Part shown: positions 7,722 to 16,994 of the stretch, piece by piece | How the letters are laid out: every line of letters begins with the position of its first letter | How positions within the stretch are numbered: the stretch's first letter is position 1 | Assembly: GCF_900168115.1 (NCBI RefSeq) | Contig: NZ_FUZC01000002.1 | Span: 124,001-188,000, forward strand | From: Salegentibacter salinarum | GTDB taxonomy: Bacteria > Bacteroidota > Bacteroidia > Flavobacteriales > Flavobacteriaceae | Length of the DNA stretch: 64,000 nucleotides | Reading direction: 5' to 3' | Program-made: the position numbers and the translations under genes | Notes under the pieces: generated by a model | What the model was told of the DNA's origin: nothing | Database searches by the model: none | The model's input: the letters and a program-made list of their open reading frames with translations, nothing else

Positions 7722-10031
7722 ATGAACAAATTAAGACTCTTAAGTTTCGCTTTTGTGATGCTTTTTGTAAGTGGTGTTCAGGCCCAGGAATCGGAAGCCG
7801 AAGAGCAGCAACCAAAACAGGAAGGTCACGAGAATAACAATAAGTTTAAACAACTTTACGAGACTTTCGCAACTCCCAATCAGTACCGAACCGGTGCCGG
7901 AGCTCCCGGGGAAGCTTATTATCAAAACCAGGCTGATTATAAAATGGATATCGTTTTAGACGATAAAAATACCCGTTTAGATGGTGAGGCCGAGGTTACT
8001 TATTATAATAATTCTCCCGACAAATTAGAATATTTATGGGTGCAATTAGACCAGAATGTACGAAAAAAAGATGCACCGGCTTTAGAGCGAAATCCTAGTG
8101 GAATGAGTCCCGTGACTACTCCGCAGCGATTTGTAAATCAGCATATGGAAGAGTCTTTTGACGGCGGTTTCAATATTGTAGGTTTAACTCATAATGGCGA
8201 TAAATTAAATTACACCATAAATCAAACGATGTTAAGAATAGATTTAGAAAAGGCTTTAGAGCCCGGTGAATCTTTTCAGTTTGAAATGAAATGGTGGTAT
8301 AATATCAATAACCATATTACCGATAGGGCGAGAAGTGGTTACGAGCATTTCCCAAAAGACGGGAACAATGCTTATGTAATTGCACAATTCTTCCCAAGAA
8401 TGGCGGTTTATAACGATGTTGAAGGTTGGCAAAATATGCAATTTTGGGGTAGTGGTGAGTTTGCCCTTCCTTTTGGTGACTACGAAGTAGATATTACCGT
8501 TCCTGCCGATCATATTATGGAGGCTACAGGAGAACTTCAAAACCGCAAGGATGTTTATACCAAAGAAATGATGAGCCGCTATGAGCAGGCTAAAAAGTCT
8601 TACGATGAGCCTGTAATAGTTAGAACTCAGGCTGAAGCCGAAGAAGCCGAAAAGTCTTTTTCTAACAAAACCAAAACCTGGAAATATAAAGCCGAAATGG
8701 TTAGGGATTTTGGATTCTCTACTTCAAGAAAATTTATTCTTGATATGATGGCTACAGATGTTGGTGGAAAAGATGTAATGGCGGTTTCTTTATACCCCAA
8801 AGAAGGAAATCCACTTTGGGAAGAATGGTCTACAAAAGCCGTGGCCAGTACCTTAAAATCTTATTCAGATCAAACTTTTCAATATCCATATCATAAAGCG
8901 GTTTCAGTTCACGCTAGAAACCAGGGAATGGAATATCCTATGATTTGCTGGAATTATGGCCGTCCCGATGAAGATGGAACCTATTCAGATCGTGTGAAAT
9001 TCGGGATGATAAGCGTTATTATTCATGAAATTGGACATAACTTCTTCCCGATGATCGTAAACAGTGACGAACGTCAATGGGGTTGGATGGACGAAGGTTT
9101 AAATACCTTTAGCCAATATCTTGCCGAGCAGGATTTCGGAAAGAAATATCCAGAAGCTATCGTTCCTCTGGAACAGTATCCTTCAAGAAGAGGAATTCCG
9201 GCGAAAATTGTTCCTTATATGAAAGGAAATCAAAAATATATTGCCCCAATTATGTCTAATCCAGAGAATGTTTACCAGTTAGGAAATAACGCCTACGGGA
9301 AACCGGCAACCGCCTTAAATATTCTCAGGGAAACTGTAATGGGTCACGATCTTTTTGATCACGCATATAAAACCTTTGCTCACCGTTGGATGTTTAAGCA
9401 CCCAACGCCAGAGGATTTCTTCAGAACTATTGAAGATGCTTCAGCAGTAGATTTAGACTGGTTTTGGAGAGGTTGGTTTTATACAACGCATAATGTAGAT
9501 ATGGGAATTAAAGAAGTTCAAAAGCTTTATATTACCGATAATGCCACTAAAGAAGGAAAAGAATTCCTTGAGCGTTACGGTGCAGATCCCGAAGAAATTG
9601 ATGCAATTTACGTAGTGGAAGAGGAAAGCGAAGAATTTGATGAAAATTTAAAAGGAAAACCAGTTTTAGAGAATTCGCCTACTTTAAAAGAGTATGTGAT
9701 GGATAATTTTCCTGAAGAAGAAAGAGCTAAACTGAAAGATCCTAAATATTTCTACCAGGTAACATTTGAAAAACCGGGAGGAATCCCAATGCCATTAATC
9801 GTAGAATTCACTTATGCCGATGGTTCTACAGAAATGAAAAGATATCCCGTACAGCTTTGGAGAATGAATGATGAGATGGCTACAAAAGCAATCGCCACCA
9901 GTAAGGAAATCGTAAAAATGGTGGTAGATCCAAATCTTGAAACCGCTGATGTTGATGTAAGCAACAATACCTGGCCTAAAGAAGAAACCACCAGTAAATT
10001 TGAAGAATTCAAGGAAAGCCTTGGAAATTAA
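7722..10031 (+). CDS. Secreted M1 family metallopeptidase
   Basis: 769-aa zinc aminopeptidase-like enzyme with a signal peptide ending at VQA/Q. The zinc site HEIGHN lies at about residues 435-440, with the third ligand in WMDEGLNTF 18 residues after the second His (HExxH-x18-E), the gluzincin signature. The N-terminal beta domain (GEAEVTYYNNSPD, WVQLDQN) resembles M1 family members. The substrate-binding GxMEN loop is replaced by GMEYPMICW, as in many Bacteroidota secreted homologs. It is the last gene of the secreted cluster and is closed by a strong terminator. Confidence 0.9.
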   Translation: MNKLRLLSFAFVMLFVSGVQAQESEAEEQQPKQEGHENNNKFKQLYETFATPNQYRTGAGAPGEAYYQNQADYKMDIVLDDKNTRLDGEAEVTYYNNSPDKLEYLWVQLDQNVRKKDAPALERNPSGMSPVTTPQRFVNQHMEESFDGGFNIVGLTHNGDKLNYTINQTMLRIDLEKALEPGESFQFEMKWWYNINNHITDRARSGYEHFPKDGNNAYVIAQFFPRMAVYNDVEGWQNMQFWGSGEFALPFGDYEVDITVPADHIMEATGELQNRKDVYTKEMMSRYEQAKKSYDEPVIVRTQAEAEEAEKSFSNKTKTWKYKAEMVRDFGFSTSRKFILDMMATDVGGKDVMAVSLYPKEGNPLWEEWSTKAVASTLKSYSDQTFQYPYHKAVSVHARNQGMEYPMICWNYGRPDEDGTYSDRVKFGMISVIIHEIGHNFFPMIVNSDERQWGWMDEGLNTFSQYLAEQDFGKKYPEAIVPLEQYPSRRGIPAKIVPYMKGNQKYIAPIMSNPENVYQLGNNAYGKPATALNILRETVMGHDLFDHAYKTFAHRWMFKHPTPEDFFRTIEDASAVDLDWFWRGWFYTTHNVDMGIKEVQKLYITDNATKEGKEFLERYGADPEEIDAIYVVEEESEEFDENLKGKPVLENSPTLKEYVMDNFPEEERAKLKDPKYFYQVTFEKPGGIPMPLIVEFTYADGSTEMKRYPVQLWRMNDEMATKAIATSKEIVKMVVDPNLETADVDVSNNTWPKEETTSKFEEFKESLGN

Positions 10032-10047
10032 AATCTAAAATAAATTT

Positions 10048-10075
10048 AGCCGACTTTAACGAGTCGGCTTTTTTT
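10048..10075 (+). terminator. Terminator after the M1 peptidase gene
   Basis: Perfect 8-bp stem AGCCGACT/AGTCGGCT with loop TTAACG, followed by a run of T to 10075. Confidence 0.88.
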
Positions 10076-10107
10076 ATACTTAAATTTGTGGCTATATTTG
10101 TTTTGCT

Positions 10108-10389
10108 ATGAACATCATACCTCTTTTTATTAGTGGTGCCGAAATTGCCTTTATCCTGTTTATTCTGGTGATGGTTTTTGGTGCCGATAAGATTCCCGAT
10201 ATTGCCCGTGGTATGGGTAAAGGGATGAAAATGCTTCGTAACGCCTCTAACGATATTAAAACCGAAATTCAGAAAAGTGCCGAAAAACAAGGCATTGATA
10301 CCGATATTTCTAAAGATGTGAGAGGTGAGATTGATAAGGTGAAAGAAGATATAGATGAAATTACCGGTTCAGTAAAACGTAGATTTTAA
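10108..10389 (+). CDS. tatA: Sec-independent translocase subunit TatA
   Basis: 93 aa. A short N-terminal membrane helix (ISGAEIAFILFILVMVFG) is followed by the amphipathic helix with ADKIPDIARGMGKGMKMLRN and a charged tail, the TatA/TatE plan. It forms the pore-like oligomer for export of folded proteins. TATATTTG at 10093-10100 is a possible -7 box, giving a very short leader. It is 9 nt upstream of the PAP2 gene. Confidence 0.88.
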   Translation: MNIIPLFISGAEIAFILFILVMVFGADKIPDIARGMGKGMKMLRNASNDIKTEIQKSAEKQGIDTDISKDVRGEIDKVKEDIDEITGSVKRRF

Positions 10390-10398
10390 TCACATTTT

Positions 10399-10956
10399 AT
10401 GTTAGAACAGCTAAAACAATGGGATCGCGAGCTGTTTGTTTATCTCAACGGACTGGGAATTGAAACCTACGATAATTTCTGGATTACCGTAACTACCATT
10501 CAAAACTGGATTCCGCTTTACGTAACTTTCTTTATTATTTATTTTCTGGCTTTTCACTGGAAAAAAGCACTTTTTACAAGTTTGTTTATTTTGGCCACAG
10601 CGCTTTCTACTTATGGTTTTACCAATGTTGTGAAGAACTTTTTTTTACGTCTCAGGCCTAATAACGAACCCGAAATAGCCGATATTATTAGAATCCTGCA
10701 AACGCCAGATAATTATAGTTTTTTCTCTGGTCATTCCGCGGTATCTATGGCTGCAGCACTTTTTTTAATTCTTTCTTTAAAAGATAAATATCCCTGGATT
10801 TGGGCAGTACTCATTTGGCCGCTCTTATTTATGCTAAGCCGCATTTACGTGGGAGTTCATTACCCGGGAGACGTGCTGGTTGGTGCAGCAGTTGGTGTTA
10901 TTTTCGCAATTATTTTCTTCTTGTTGTATCAACGTTCGGGAAAACGCTTTATTTAA
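10399..10956 (+). CDS. PAP2 family membrane phosphatase
   Basis: 185 aa, five or six membrane helices. The three acid-phosphatase motifs are present: KNFFLRLRP (KxxxxxxRP), FFSGHS (PSGH variant with Phe for Pro) and SRIYVGVHYPGD (SRxxxxxHxxxD). Likely substrates are undecaprenyl diphosphate or phosphatidate-type lipids, with the active site at the periplasmic face. Its 3' end overlaps the convergent O-methyltransferase gene by 8 nt. Confidence 0.85.
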   Translation: MLEQLKQWDRELFVYLNGLGIETYDNFWITVTTIQNWIPLYVTFFIIYFLAFHWKKALFTSLFILATALSTYGFTNVVKNFFLRLRPNNEPEIADIIRILQTPDNYSFFSGHSAVSMAAALFLILSLKDKYPWIWAVLIWPLLFMLSRIYVGVHYPGDVLVGAAVGVIFAIIFFLLYQRSGKRFI

Positions 10957-11590
10957 CCCGCGTTAAAGTTAATCCGTCACGAATAGGTAAGATCACGGTT
11001 TCTACGCGTTCATCTTCGGCCAGCATTTTATTGTATTTTAAAAGTGCTCGCGTAGATTCATCTTCGGGTTTGACCGGTTCTACAACTTTTCCGCTCCATA
11101 AAACATTATCTGATAATATTACTCCTCCGGGAATCATTTTCCCAATAATTAAATCGAAATAAGCGGGATAATTAGGTTTATCGGCATCAATAAAAACTAA
11201 ATCGAATTTCGCATCTATTTCAGGAATTATCTCCCGCGCATCGCCAATATATTGCTTAATCTGATTTTTATATTCTGAAGCCTGAAAATATTTCTGCTGA
11301 AAATCGTATAATTCTTCATTAATATCTATAGTGTGTAATATTCCATCTTTCGTCAAACCTTCTGCAAGACATAAAGCCGAATACCCGGTATACGTTCCAA
11401 TTTCCAGGATTGATTTTGGAGCTATTATTTTTGAAATCAGGCTTAAAATTCTTCCCTGGTAATTTCCGCTTAACATTCGCGGTTGCAATACTTTTTGATT
11501 TGTTTCCCGGTTAAGTTTCGCTAAAAACTCGGGTTCTTTAACTGAATGTTCTAAAATATACTGGTCTATGGCTTCAGGAAGAAAATGCAT
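10949..11590 (-). CDS. Class I SAM-dependent O-methyltransferase
   Basis: 213 aa, the COMT-like family. Motif I is LEIGTYTGYSAL (about 62-73), the acidic ribose binder is HTIDIN, and the metal-binding motif is FDLVFIDADK with a later LSDNVLW. This predicts a cation-dependent catechol or caffeoyl-CoA-type methyltransferase; the substrate is unknown. It is divergent from kynU, with 132 nt between the starts. Confidence 0.88.
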   Translation of the reverse strand: MHFLPEAIDQYILEHSVKEPEFLAKLNRETNQKVLQPRMLSGNYQGRILSLISKIIAPKSILEIGTYTGYSALCLAEGLTKDGILHTIDINEELYDFQQKYFQASEYKNQIKQYIGDAREIIPEIDAKFDLVFIDADKPNYPAYFDLIIGKMIPGGVILSDNVLWSGKVVEPVKPEDESTRALLKYNKMLAEDERVETVILPIRDGLTLTRVK

Positions 11591-11722
11591 AAGATTTAAT
11601 TTTCACCAAATTTAGAGAATTTAATGTTTCTGAAATAATAGCTTTCAGCACAAATACAGAATGGTTTAAGTTGAAGCGATTTCTGTCAATAAATTGTATT
11701 TTTACTTTCAAATAAACCACAC

Positions 11723-12997
11723 ATGCAATTTCAGAATACACTAGAATATGCCCGGGAACTGGATTTTCAGGATAAAATATCATCATACCGCGACCAATTT
11801 ATTTTTCCGCAGCACGAAGGGAAAAATGTGATTTATTTCACCGGAAATTCTTTGGGGCTGCAACCAAAAACAGCAAAAAAATATGTAGACGAAATAATGA
11901 CCGATTGGGCAAATCTTGCTGTGGAAGGTCATTTTTATGCCGAAAAACCCTGGTGGGATTATCACGAAAGGTTTTCAGCAAAACTAGCGAAAGTTGTAGG
12001 TGCTAAGACTACTGAAGTTACGGTAATGAATACGCTTACTGTAAACCTACATTTGTTGATGGTTTCTTTTTACAGGCCAAAGGGAAAGCGCTATAAAATT
12101 ATTTGTGAAGAAAAAGCCTTTCCCAGCGACCAGTATATGATCTCGAGCCAGGTGCGTTTTCACGGTTATGATCCAAAGAATGCTATTGTTGAAATTAAAA
12201 GGCGCGAAGGTGAAAATAATTTTAGAACCGAAGATATTATAGCGAAGGTCAATGAAGTAGGTGATGAGTGCGCTTTGGTTTTAATCGGCGGTGTAAATTA
12301 CTATACCGGGCAGGTACTGGAGATGGAAAAAATCACAAAAGAAGGTCGAAAAATTGGCGCATTTGTAGGGTGGGATCTTGCCCACGCAGCCGGAAATATT
12401 GAGCTTAAACTTAGTGACTGGAATGTTGATTTTGCTGCCTGGTGCAGTTATAAATATATGAATAGTGGGCCCGGTAATGCTTCAGGATGTTTTATTAATG
12501 AGAAGTATCACAACCAAAAAGACATTCCGCGTTTTGAGGGCTGGTGGGGACATAACAAGGAACGTCGTTTCTTAATGGAACCCGAATTTCAACCCGAAAA
12601 AGGTGCCGATGCCTGGCAAATATCTAATGCCCCGGTTTTGGCACTAGCGCCATATTTGGCTTCCTTGGAAATGTTTGATGAAGTTGGTATGCCGGCTTTA
12701 ATTGAAAAACGAAATAAGATCGTTGCCTACCTGGAATTTGTTTTACACGAAATTGACAAAGAAGTAGATAGCAGTTTTGAAATTATTACTCCTTCTAATC
12801 AGGAAGAACGCGGTACCCAGCTTTCGGTATTTTTACACGGGGAAGGAAGGGAATTATTTAATTATTTAATGGAAAACGGCGTAGTAACTGACTGGCGAGA
12901 ACCGAATGTAATCAGGCTGGCTCCAGCACCATTTTATTGTTCTTTTGAGGATATGTACCAATTTGGACAAGTTCTGAAGAGAGGAATTCTTGAATAG
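11723..12997 (+). CDS. kynU: Kynureninase
   Basis: PLP enzyme cleaving kynurenine or 3-hydroxykynurenine to (3-hydroxy)anthranilate and alanine. 424 aa, normal size. The PLP-binding Lys is K244 in AAWCSYKYMNSGPG; VGWDLAHAAGN carries the PLP-contacting Asp. The N-terminal block FTGNSLGLQPK is typical. It works with kmo at 18.6 kb; other pathway genes (tryptophan dioxygenase, 3-hydroxyanthranilate dioxygenase) are not in the window. Confidence 0.95.
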   Translation: MQFQNTLEYARELDFQDKISSYRDQFIFPQHEGKNVIYFTGNSLGLQPKTAKKYVDEIMTDWANLAVEGHFYAEKPWWDYHERFSAKLAKVVGAKTTEVTVMNTLTVNLHLLMVSFYRPKGKRYKIICEEKAFPSDQYMISSQVRFHGYDPKNAIVEIKRREGENNFRTEDIIAKVNEVGDECALVLIGGVNYYTGQVLEMEKITKEGRKIGAFVGWDLAHAAGNIELKLSDWNVDFAAWCSYKYMNSGPGNASGCFINEKYHNQKDIPRFEGWWGHNKERRFLMEPEFQPEKGADAWQISNAPVLALAPYLASLEMFDEVGMPALIEKRNKIVAYLEFVLHEIDKEVDSSFEIITPSNQEERGTQLSVFLHGEGRELFNYLMENGVVTDWREPNVIRLAPAPFYCSFEDMYQFGQVLKRGILE

Positions 12998-13061
12998 CGA
13001 GAAGAGAAGATAGAGAAAAGAAAAATGAATAATATCATTATATAATTTGAAACTTTTTAGA

Positions 13062-13994
13062 ATGAAAAAACTTATATCTACAATCTTTATGACGGTTTTA
13101 TGTGTTGCCCTAAGTCGAGCGCAAGAGGTTGAAATCGATACGAAACTTGAGCAAAAACTAAAAGAACTAACCGAATCGTTTAAAGGTGATGTTGGTGTTT
13201 ATGTAAAACACTTAAAAACAGGAAAAGAAGCGACGATAAACGCCGATACTATTTTCCCTACTGCCAGTATTGTAAAAGTACCTATCCTCCTAAAGATTTT
13301 TGATAAAATTGAGAATGGAGAATTAAGCTATAAGGATTCGCTGGTTTATTCTGAAGATCGTATTTATGGTGGTTCGGGTTTGATGCAATTTTATAAAGAC
13401 AGCACCACAACCGATCTTAGAACGCTGGTGGCTTTAATGATTAGTTACAGCGATAACGTCACATCACTCTGGAACCAGGAACTAGCAGGAGGCGGCAAAG
13501 CGATTAATGAGTTAATGGCTGAAATAGGCCTGGAGCATACCCGCGTAAATTCCAGAACAGTGGGTCGCGATAAAGACTGGGAAAAATATGGATGGGGGCA
13601 AACTACTCCGCGAGAGATGGCTTCAATTTTAGAAAAAATTAGAAATCGTGAACTGGTAAGTGCTGCGGCGAGTGGCGAAATGTACAGGTTGCTCGGTAAT
13701 TCTTTTTACCAGGATTATGCTTTATCTCAAGTTCCGCCATACGTGCAGGCCGCGGCAAAGCAAGGAATGGTTAATAAATCCCGTTCTGAGCTTTTTATGG
13801 TGAATGCCCCTTCCGGAGATTATGTGTGTTATATAGCAACCAAAAATAATGAAGACGATTCCTGGGATGAGAATAATGAAGCCTGGCAATTACAAAAGGA
13901 AATTTCAGCCTTGCTATGGAATTATTTTGAACCCAGCTCTAAATGGAAACCGGCAGAAGGAGCCGAAGAGATTCTTAGTGGATTAAAATATTAA
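13062..13994 (+). CDS. Secreted serine hydrolase, class A beta-lactamase fold
   Basis: 310 aa from the ATG at 13062, which gives signal peptide MKKLISTIFMTVLCVALSRAQ; a TTG five codons upstream is possible. The SxxK active site is S69-I-V-K72 and the SDN triad is in SYSDNVTSL. The third box is AAKQGMVN, a KQG in place of KTG. I do not see the ExxLN (Glu166) omega-loop motif needed for fast beta-lactam deacylation. It is therefore more likely a D,D-peptidase-like or unknown hydrolase than a resistance enzyme. Confidence 0.8.
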   Translation: MKKLISTIFMTVLCVALSRAQEVEIDTKLEQKLKELTESFKGDVGVYVKHLKTGKEATINADTIFPTASIVKVPILLKIFDKIENGELSYKDSLVYSEDRIYGGSGLMQFYKDSTTTDLRTLVALMISYSDNVTSLWNQELAGGGKAINELMAEIGLEHTRVNSRTVGRDKDWEKYGWGQTTPREMASILEKIRNRELVSAAASGEMYRLLGNSFYQDYALSQVPPYVQAAAKQGMVNKSRSELFMVNAPSGDYVCYIATKNNEDDSWDENNEAWQLQKEISALLWNYFEPSSKWKPAEGAEEILSGLKY

Positions 13995-14017
13995 TATCTC
14001 GTTCAGAAAAATAAAAA

Positions 14018-14056
14018 AAGCCACGAATGCACTAATTATTACTGAATTCGTGGCTT
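14018..14056. terminator. Bidirectional terminator with the GCCACGAAT repeat
   Basis: 11-bp stem AAGCCACGAAT/ATTCGTGGCTT around a 17-nt loop (14029-14045). An A-run on the left supplies the T tail for the minus strand. It sits between convergent genes. The same arms, GCCACGAAT and ATTCGTGGC, recur at 59066 and 59334. Confidence 0.75.
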
Positions 14057-14075
14057 AAATATTTATTTCAAGAGG

Positions 14076-14750
14076 TTACTTTACCTCAATATCGGTAAAA
14101 AACAATTCAAAACTTCCATCGGGAGATTTATGGGATTTTGAAATTTTTAAACCCTGGAAATCTTCAAAATCTTCCCAGGTAGTTGGCATTTCCCGCTGCC
14201 CATCTGCCGATTTGTAGATCCATTCTTCCAGTAAGTAATCATCGTTATAATAAACAACATAAGTATCACCGGGAGTGTAACCGCCTTCATCTTTGTAAGA
14301 CACTTCAAGATATTTCATCTCTTCTTTACTAATCGGTGCTATACCGGTTTTTTCTTCTGAAATTTCAGCATCGCTCCAAACCATCTGGAAGGGAAATAAG
14401 AACCAGTAAGAGTCGTTGATAAACTTCTGGTCTATATCTTTATCGTCTTCCGCAATATTGTCGGTTCTGGTGTAATTCCGGCTAATATCACCTTCAGTAA
14501 GCCTAATCTCATCGGTTTGAGGTTTCCAGGTCCATTCGCGGCTGGTTCTGAGAGAATCTTCAACCCTCACATTAAATGTGAATTGAATTTCTTCAACCTC
14601 ATCAAAATTATTTAATCCGTGGGCTTCAGCGATTTGTTGTGCAATGCTTTTTTCGGCTTCAGTTTCAACTTCCTGCCCGATTTTGGTTTCGTTATTTTTG
14701 CAGCTAATAAATGCTGAAAATAGAAAAGTAAAAAGTAGTAATTTTTTCAT
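14076..14750 (-). CDS. Uncharacterised lipoprotein
   Basis: 224 aa. The signal ends in the lipobox AFISC (Cys17), so it is probably lipidated and periplasmic or on the outer membrane. The mature part is acidic, with a beta-rich pattern (IQFTFNVRVEDSLRTSREWTW, YVVYYNDDYLLEEW) that could be a LolA-like or lipocalin-like sheet; that is a guess. No catalytic motif is seen. It is 37 nt downstream of the SDR gene on the same strand. Confidence 0.65.
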   Translation of the reverse strand: MKKLLLFTFLFSAFISCKNNETKIGQEVETEAEKSIAQQIAEAHGLNNFDEVEEIQFTFNVRVEDSLRTSREWTWKPQTDEIRLTEGDISRNYTRTDNIAEDDKDIDQKFINDSYWFLFPFQMVWSDAEISEEKTGIAPISKEEMKYLEVSYKDEGGYTPGDTYVVYYNDDYLLEEWIYKSADGQREMPTTWEDFEDFQGLKISKSHKSPDGSFELFFTDIEVK

Positions 14751-14787
14751 GGTGTTGGTTTTCCATTAAAGATACAAAAAACTGCGT

Positions 14788-15546
14788 TTATATAGCATTA
14801 ATGCTCATTCCGCCATCTGCAACAATATTTTGTCCGGTTATGTAAGAAGATTTGTCCATTGCCAGAAAGGCAACGATAGAAGCCATTTCTTGAGCTTCAG
14901 CCACTCGTTTTAAGGGCGTTCTTTTTATAATAGGATCCATTCTGTCACTTTCACTTAAAAGTCCTTTGGTAAGTGGCGTAACCGTAAACCAGGGCGAAAC
15001 TGCGTTTACGCGAATTCCATCTGCTGCCCATTCTACCGCAAGACTTCTTGTTTGTTGTAATAAACCCGCTTTAGACATTGCATAAGGTGTTCCGGTACCA
15101 ACATCCTGCATTGCTGCCGATGAAGCTACATTTACAATTTTTGCATTTCCGCTTTGTTGGAGCAGGGCGTGAAGTTTTCGGCTTAATTCAAAAGGGGCGC
15201 TAAGATTAATCTCCATTACTTTTCTAAATTCTTCTTCAGAATAGTCATTTGCTTTTTTCCGAATATTGATGCCGGCATTGTTTACAAGAATATCCAGTCT
15301 TCCCCATTGATTTTCTATGAAATCATGCACTTTTTGGCGATCTTCTGCCACGGAAACATCAGCTACGAGGCCGTAGAATTTTTTATCGTATTCTTTCAAT
15401 TCCTCTAACACAAGGTCAATATCTTTTTGTGTTCTGGAAGTAAAAAGTACTTCTGCTCCCAATCTTAGATATTCCAGAACCGTGGCTTTTCCTATTCCTT
15501 TGGTGCCACCGGTAACCAGTGCATATTTATTATTTAAGTTCCACAT
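14788..15546 (-). CDS. SDR family oxidoreductase (tropinone-reductase-like)
   Basis: 252-aa classical short-chain dehydrogenase. The cofactor motif is TGGTKGIG (residues 13-20), with Arg after the second strand (TSRTQ) suggesting NADP(H). NNAG is present, the catalytic Ser is in VNVASSAA, YAMSK is the YxxxK pair, and VSPWFTVTPL follows. The substrate cannot be told from sequence. It lies upstream of the lipoprotein gene and may be cotranscribed with it. Confidence 0.88.
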   Translation of the reverse strand: MWNLNNKYALVTGGTKGIGKATVLEYLRLGAEVLFTSRTQKDIDLVLEELKEYDKKFYGLVADVSVAEDRQKVHDFIENQWGRLDILVNNAGINIRKKANDYSEEEFRKVMEINLSAPFELSRKLHALLQQSGNAKIVNVASSAAMQDVGTGTPYAMSKAGLLQQTRSLAVEWAADGIRVNAVSPWFTVTPLTKGLLSESDRMDPIIKRTPLKRVAEAQEMASIVAFLAMDKSSYITGQNIVADGGMSINAI

Positions 15547-15613
15547 AGTAATTTTTTATTTTTTGAAGATAAGATTTAGAAGATAAAAGCGTTTAAGCTT
15601 GAGGTGTGGAAAA

Positions 15614-15645
15614 GAAAAAACCCTTTGATGTTCTCAAAGGGTTTT
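15614..15645 (-). terminator. Minus-strand terminator after the Lmo0937-type pair
   Basis: Stem AAACCCTTTGA/TCAAAGGGTTT with loop TGTTC. The A-run left of the stem gives the T tail on the minus strand. It separates the small membrane protein genes from the SDR gene. Confidence 0.75.
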
Positions 15646-15665
15646 GGCTTCGATTAAATTATTTA

Positions 15666-15821
15666 TTACAGACGGCGTCCGGTTAATAATTTATACAAAA
15701 TAAGGATTACAGCTATTACAATTAGAATGTGGATAATGCTTCCCAAATCTGGAAATGCAAAATAGCCAACAAGCCATCCTATTACTAATAATACTACGAT
15801 AAGCCATATTAAATCTCTCAT
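15666..15821 (-). CDS. Lmo0937-type small membrane protein, copy 2
   Basis: 51 aa, read from the sequence: starts MRDLIWLIVVLLVIGWLVGY and ends ILYKLLTGRRL. It has two hydrophobic helices with a short turn (FPDLGS), the layout of the Lmo0937 family. The WLxGxF core and the terminal TGRR are family hallmarks. Its partner lies 101 nt upstream on the same strand. Function unknown; such proteins are often envelope-stress linked. Confidence 0.8.
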   Translation of the reverse strand: MRDLIWLIVVLLVIGWLVGYFAFPDLGSIIHILIVIAVILILYKLLTGRRL

Positions 15822-15922
15822 ACTGGTTGGTTTTTTGTAGCTATGCTACGTTGGTTAATTGTTTATACAAGTTAATAAATAAATTCGTGTTTTTAAAAGG
15901 CTGAAAAGTATAAAATTTTGGT

Positions 15923-16081
15923 TTACAGTCTTCTACCGGTTGCTAAACGATATAAAATACCAATTATAGCAAGAACTAATAAAATATGGATTAGGTTTCC
16001 TACAGCCTCTCCAAAACCAAAATATCCTATAAGCCATCCTATAATCAGGATTACTACAATAAGCCAAATTAAATCTCTCAT
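15923..16081 (-). CDS. Lmo0937-type small membrane protein, copy 1
   Basis: 52 aa, starting MRDLIWLIVVILIIGWLIGY and ending GILYRLATGRRL. It shares most residues with the 51-aa downstream copy; the middle turn differs (FGEAVGN here, FPDLGS there). Two membrane helices are predicted. The pair clearly arose by tandem duplication. The nucleotide conservation is strongest over the first 50 coding bases. Confidence 0.82.
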   Translation of the reverse strand: MRDLIWLIVVILIIGWLIGYFGFGEAVGNLIHILLVLAIIGILYRLATGRRL

Positions 16082-16231
16082 ATTATAAGTTTAATAATTA
16101 GCTATGAACGAATTTATAGAATATGTTAGTTGAAAGAATAGCTTTTAACGAGTGTTTAACTCAAATGTTAAATTTTTTGAGGAATATAAATTTCTACAGC
16201 CAGTCTATCGCAAAACTCTGATTAAAATTGT

Positions 16232-16882
16232 TTAATCTTCTTTCTTAAAAAACGATTTGATTTCCTGTCCCGGCCTGGCATAATGAAAACGATCCAGTAG
16301 ACTGGGAAGTGTATAACCGTCTAGACCATTTATGGCCACCGTCTCTGCATCGTCCAATCTTAACCAGCCATCTGGAGCCTGTATGCCTTCATCAAAATAA
16401 ATATGTTTGATGGCTCCAATAAGCATCACAGTATTATTTTCTTTGATGTAATATTCATTTACATATTCACATCCTAATTTTACCTTAGACTGCTTTACAT
16501 AGGGCGCATAAAAATTATCCAGGTACTCTTCTTCTAGCCCGGTTTGCTGAAATTCAGAAATTTCCTCATCATATTTGGCAGCGGTTTGGTGGGCGCTTTC
16601 TATCATATTTTTTTGAATATGATTTACCGTAAAATATTTATTCTCTTTAATGTTTTTATATGTATTTCGCGCAACTTCCTTAGTGGGTCGGGTAATAAAA
16701 CCAAGTAATGCAGGATTACTGCCCAAATGAGTAACCGAACTAAAAACCGCCACATTCACCCCTTTTTTCTCTGATTTTGTGGCGATAAGGTTAGCCGATT
16801 TATAACCGGTAACACTATTAATAAGATTTAGACGGAAAAGTTTTTCCATTTCCGCGATTTCTTCTGAAGTAATATGTTGCAT
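16232..16882 (-). CDS. Flavin reductase family protein
   Basis: 216 aa FMN-binding split-barrel protein of the flavin reductase-like domain family. Seen: NLINSVTGYKSANLIATKS (phosphate-binding strand), VAVFSSVTHLGSNPALLGFITRP (the typical SS-N-PP-like segment), YFTVNHI. Members reduce FMN with NAD(P)H or act as flavin-dependent oxygenase partners. Substrate and partner are unknown; the old yellow enzyme gene 466 nt upstream is a possible functional neighbour. Confidence 0.82.
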   Translation of the reverse strand: MQHITSEEIAEMEKLFRLNLINSVTGYKSANLIATKSEKKGVNVAVFSSVTHLGSNPALLGFITRPTKEVARNTYKNIKENKYFTVNHIQKNMIESAHQTAAKYDEEISEFQQTGLEEEYLDNFYAPYVKQSKVKLGCEYVNEYYIKENNTVMLIGAIKHIYFDEGIQAPDGWLRLDDAETVAINGLDGYTLPSLLDRFHYARPGQEIKSFFKKED

Positions 16883-16994
16883 AAATAGATTTAATAAAAA
16901 AGATGACTAAAAATAAAAATACCTGTTAGTGTCAAAATTTATATTTTAGTCATCTTAAGACTATACTTAACTTATTAGCTTTCTTAAAAGTTGA

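Noticed and set aside
13062-13994. Calling this gene a beta-lactam resistance gene
   Set aside because: Glu166 motif not found and the KTG box is altered; only the fold family is supported.
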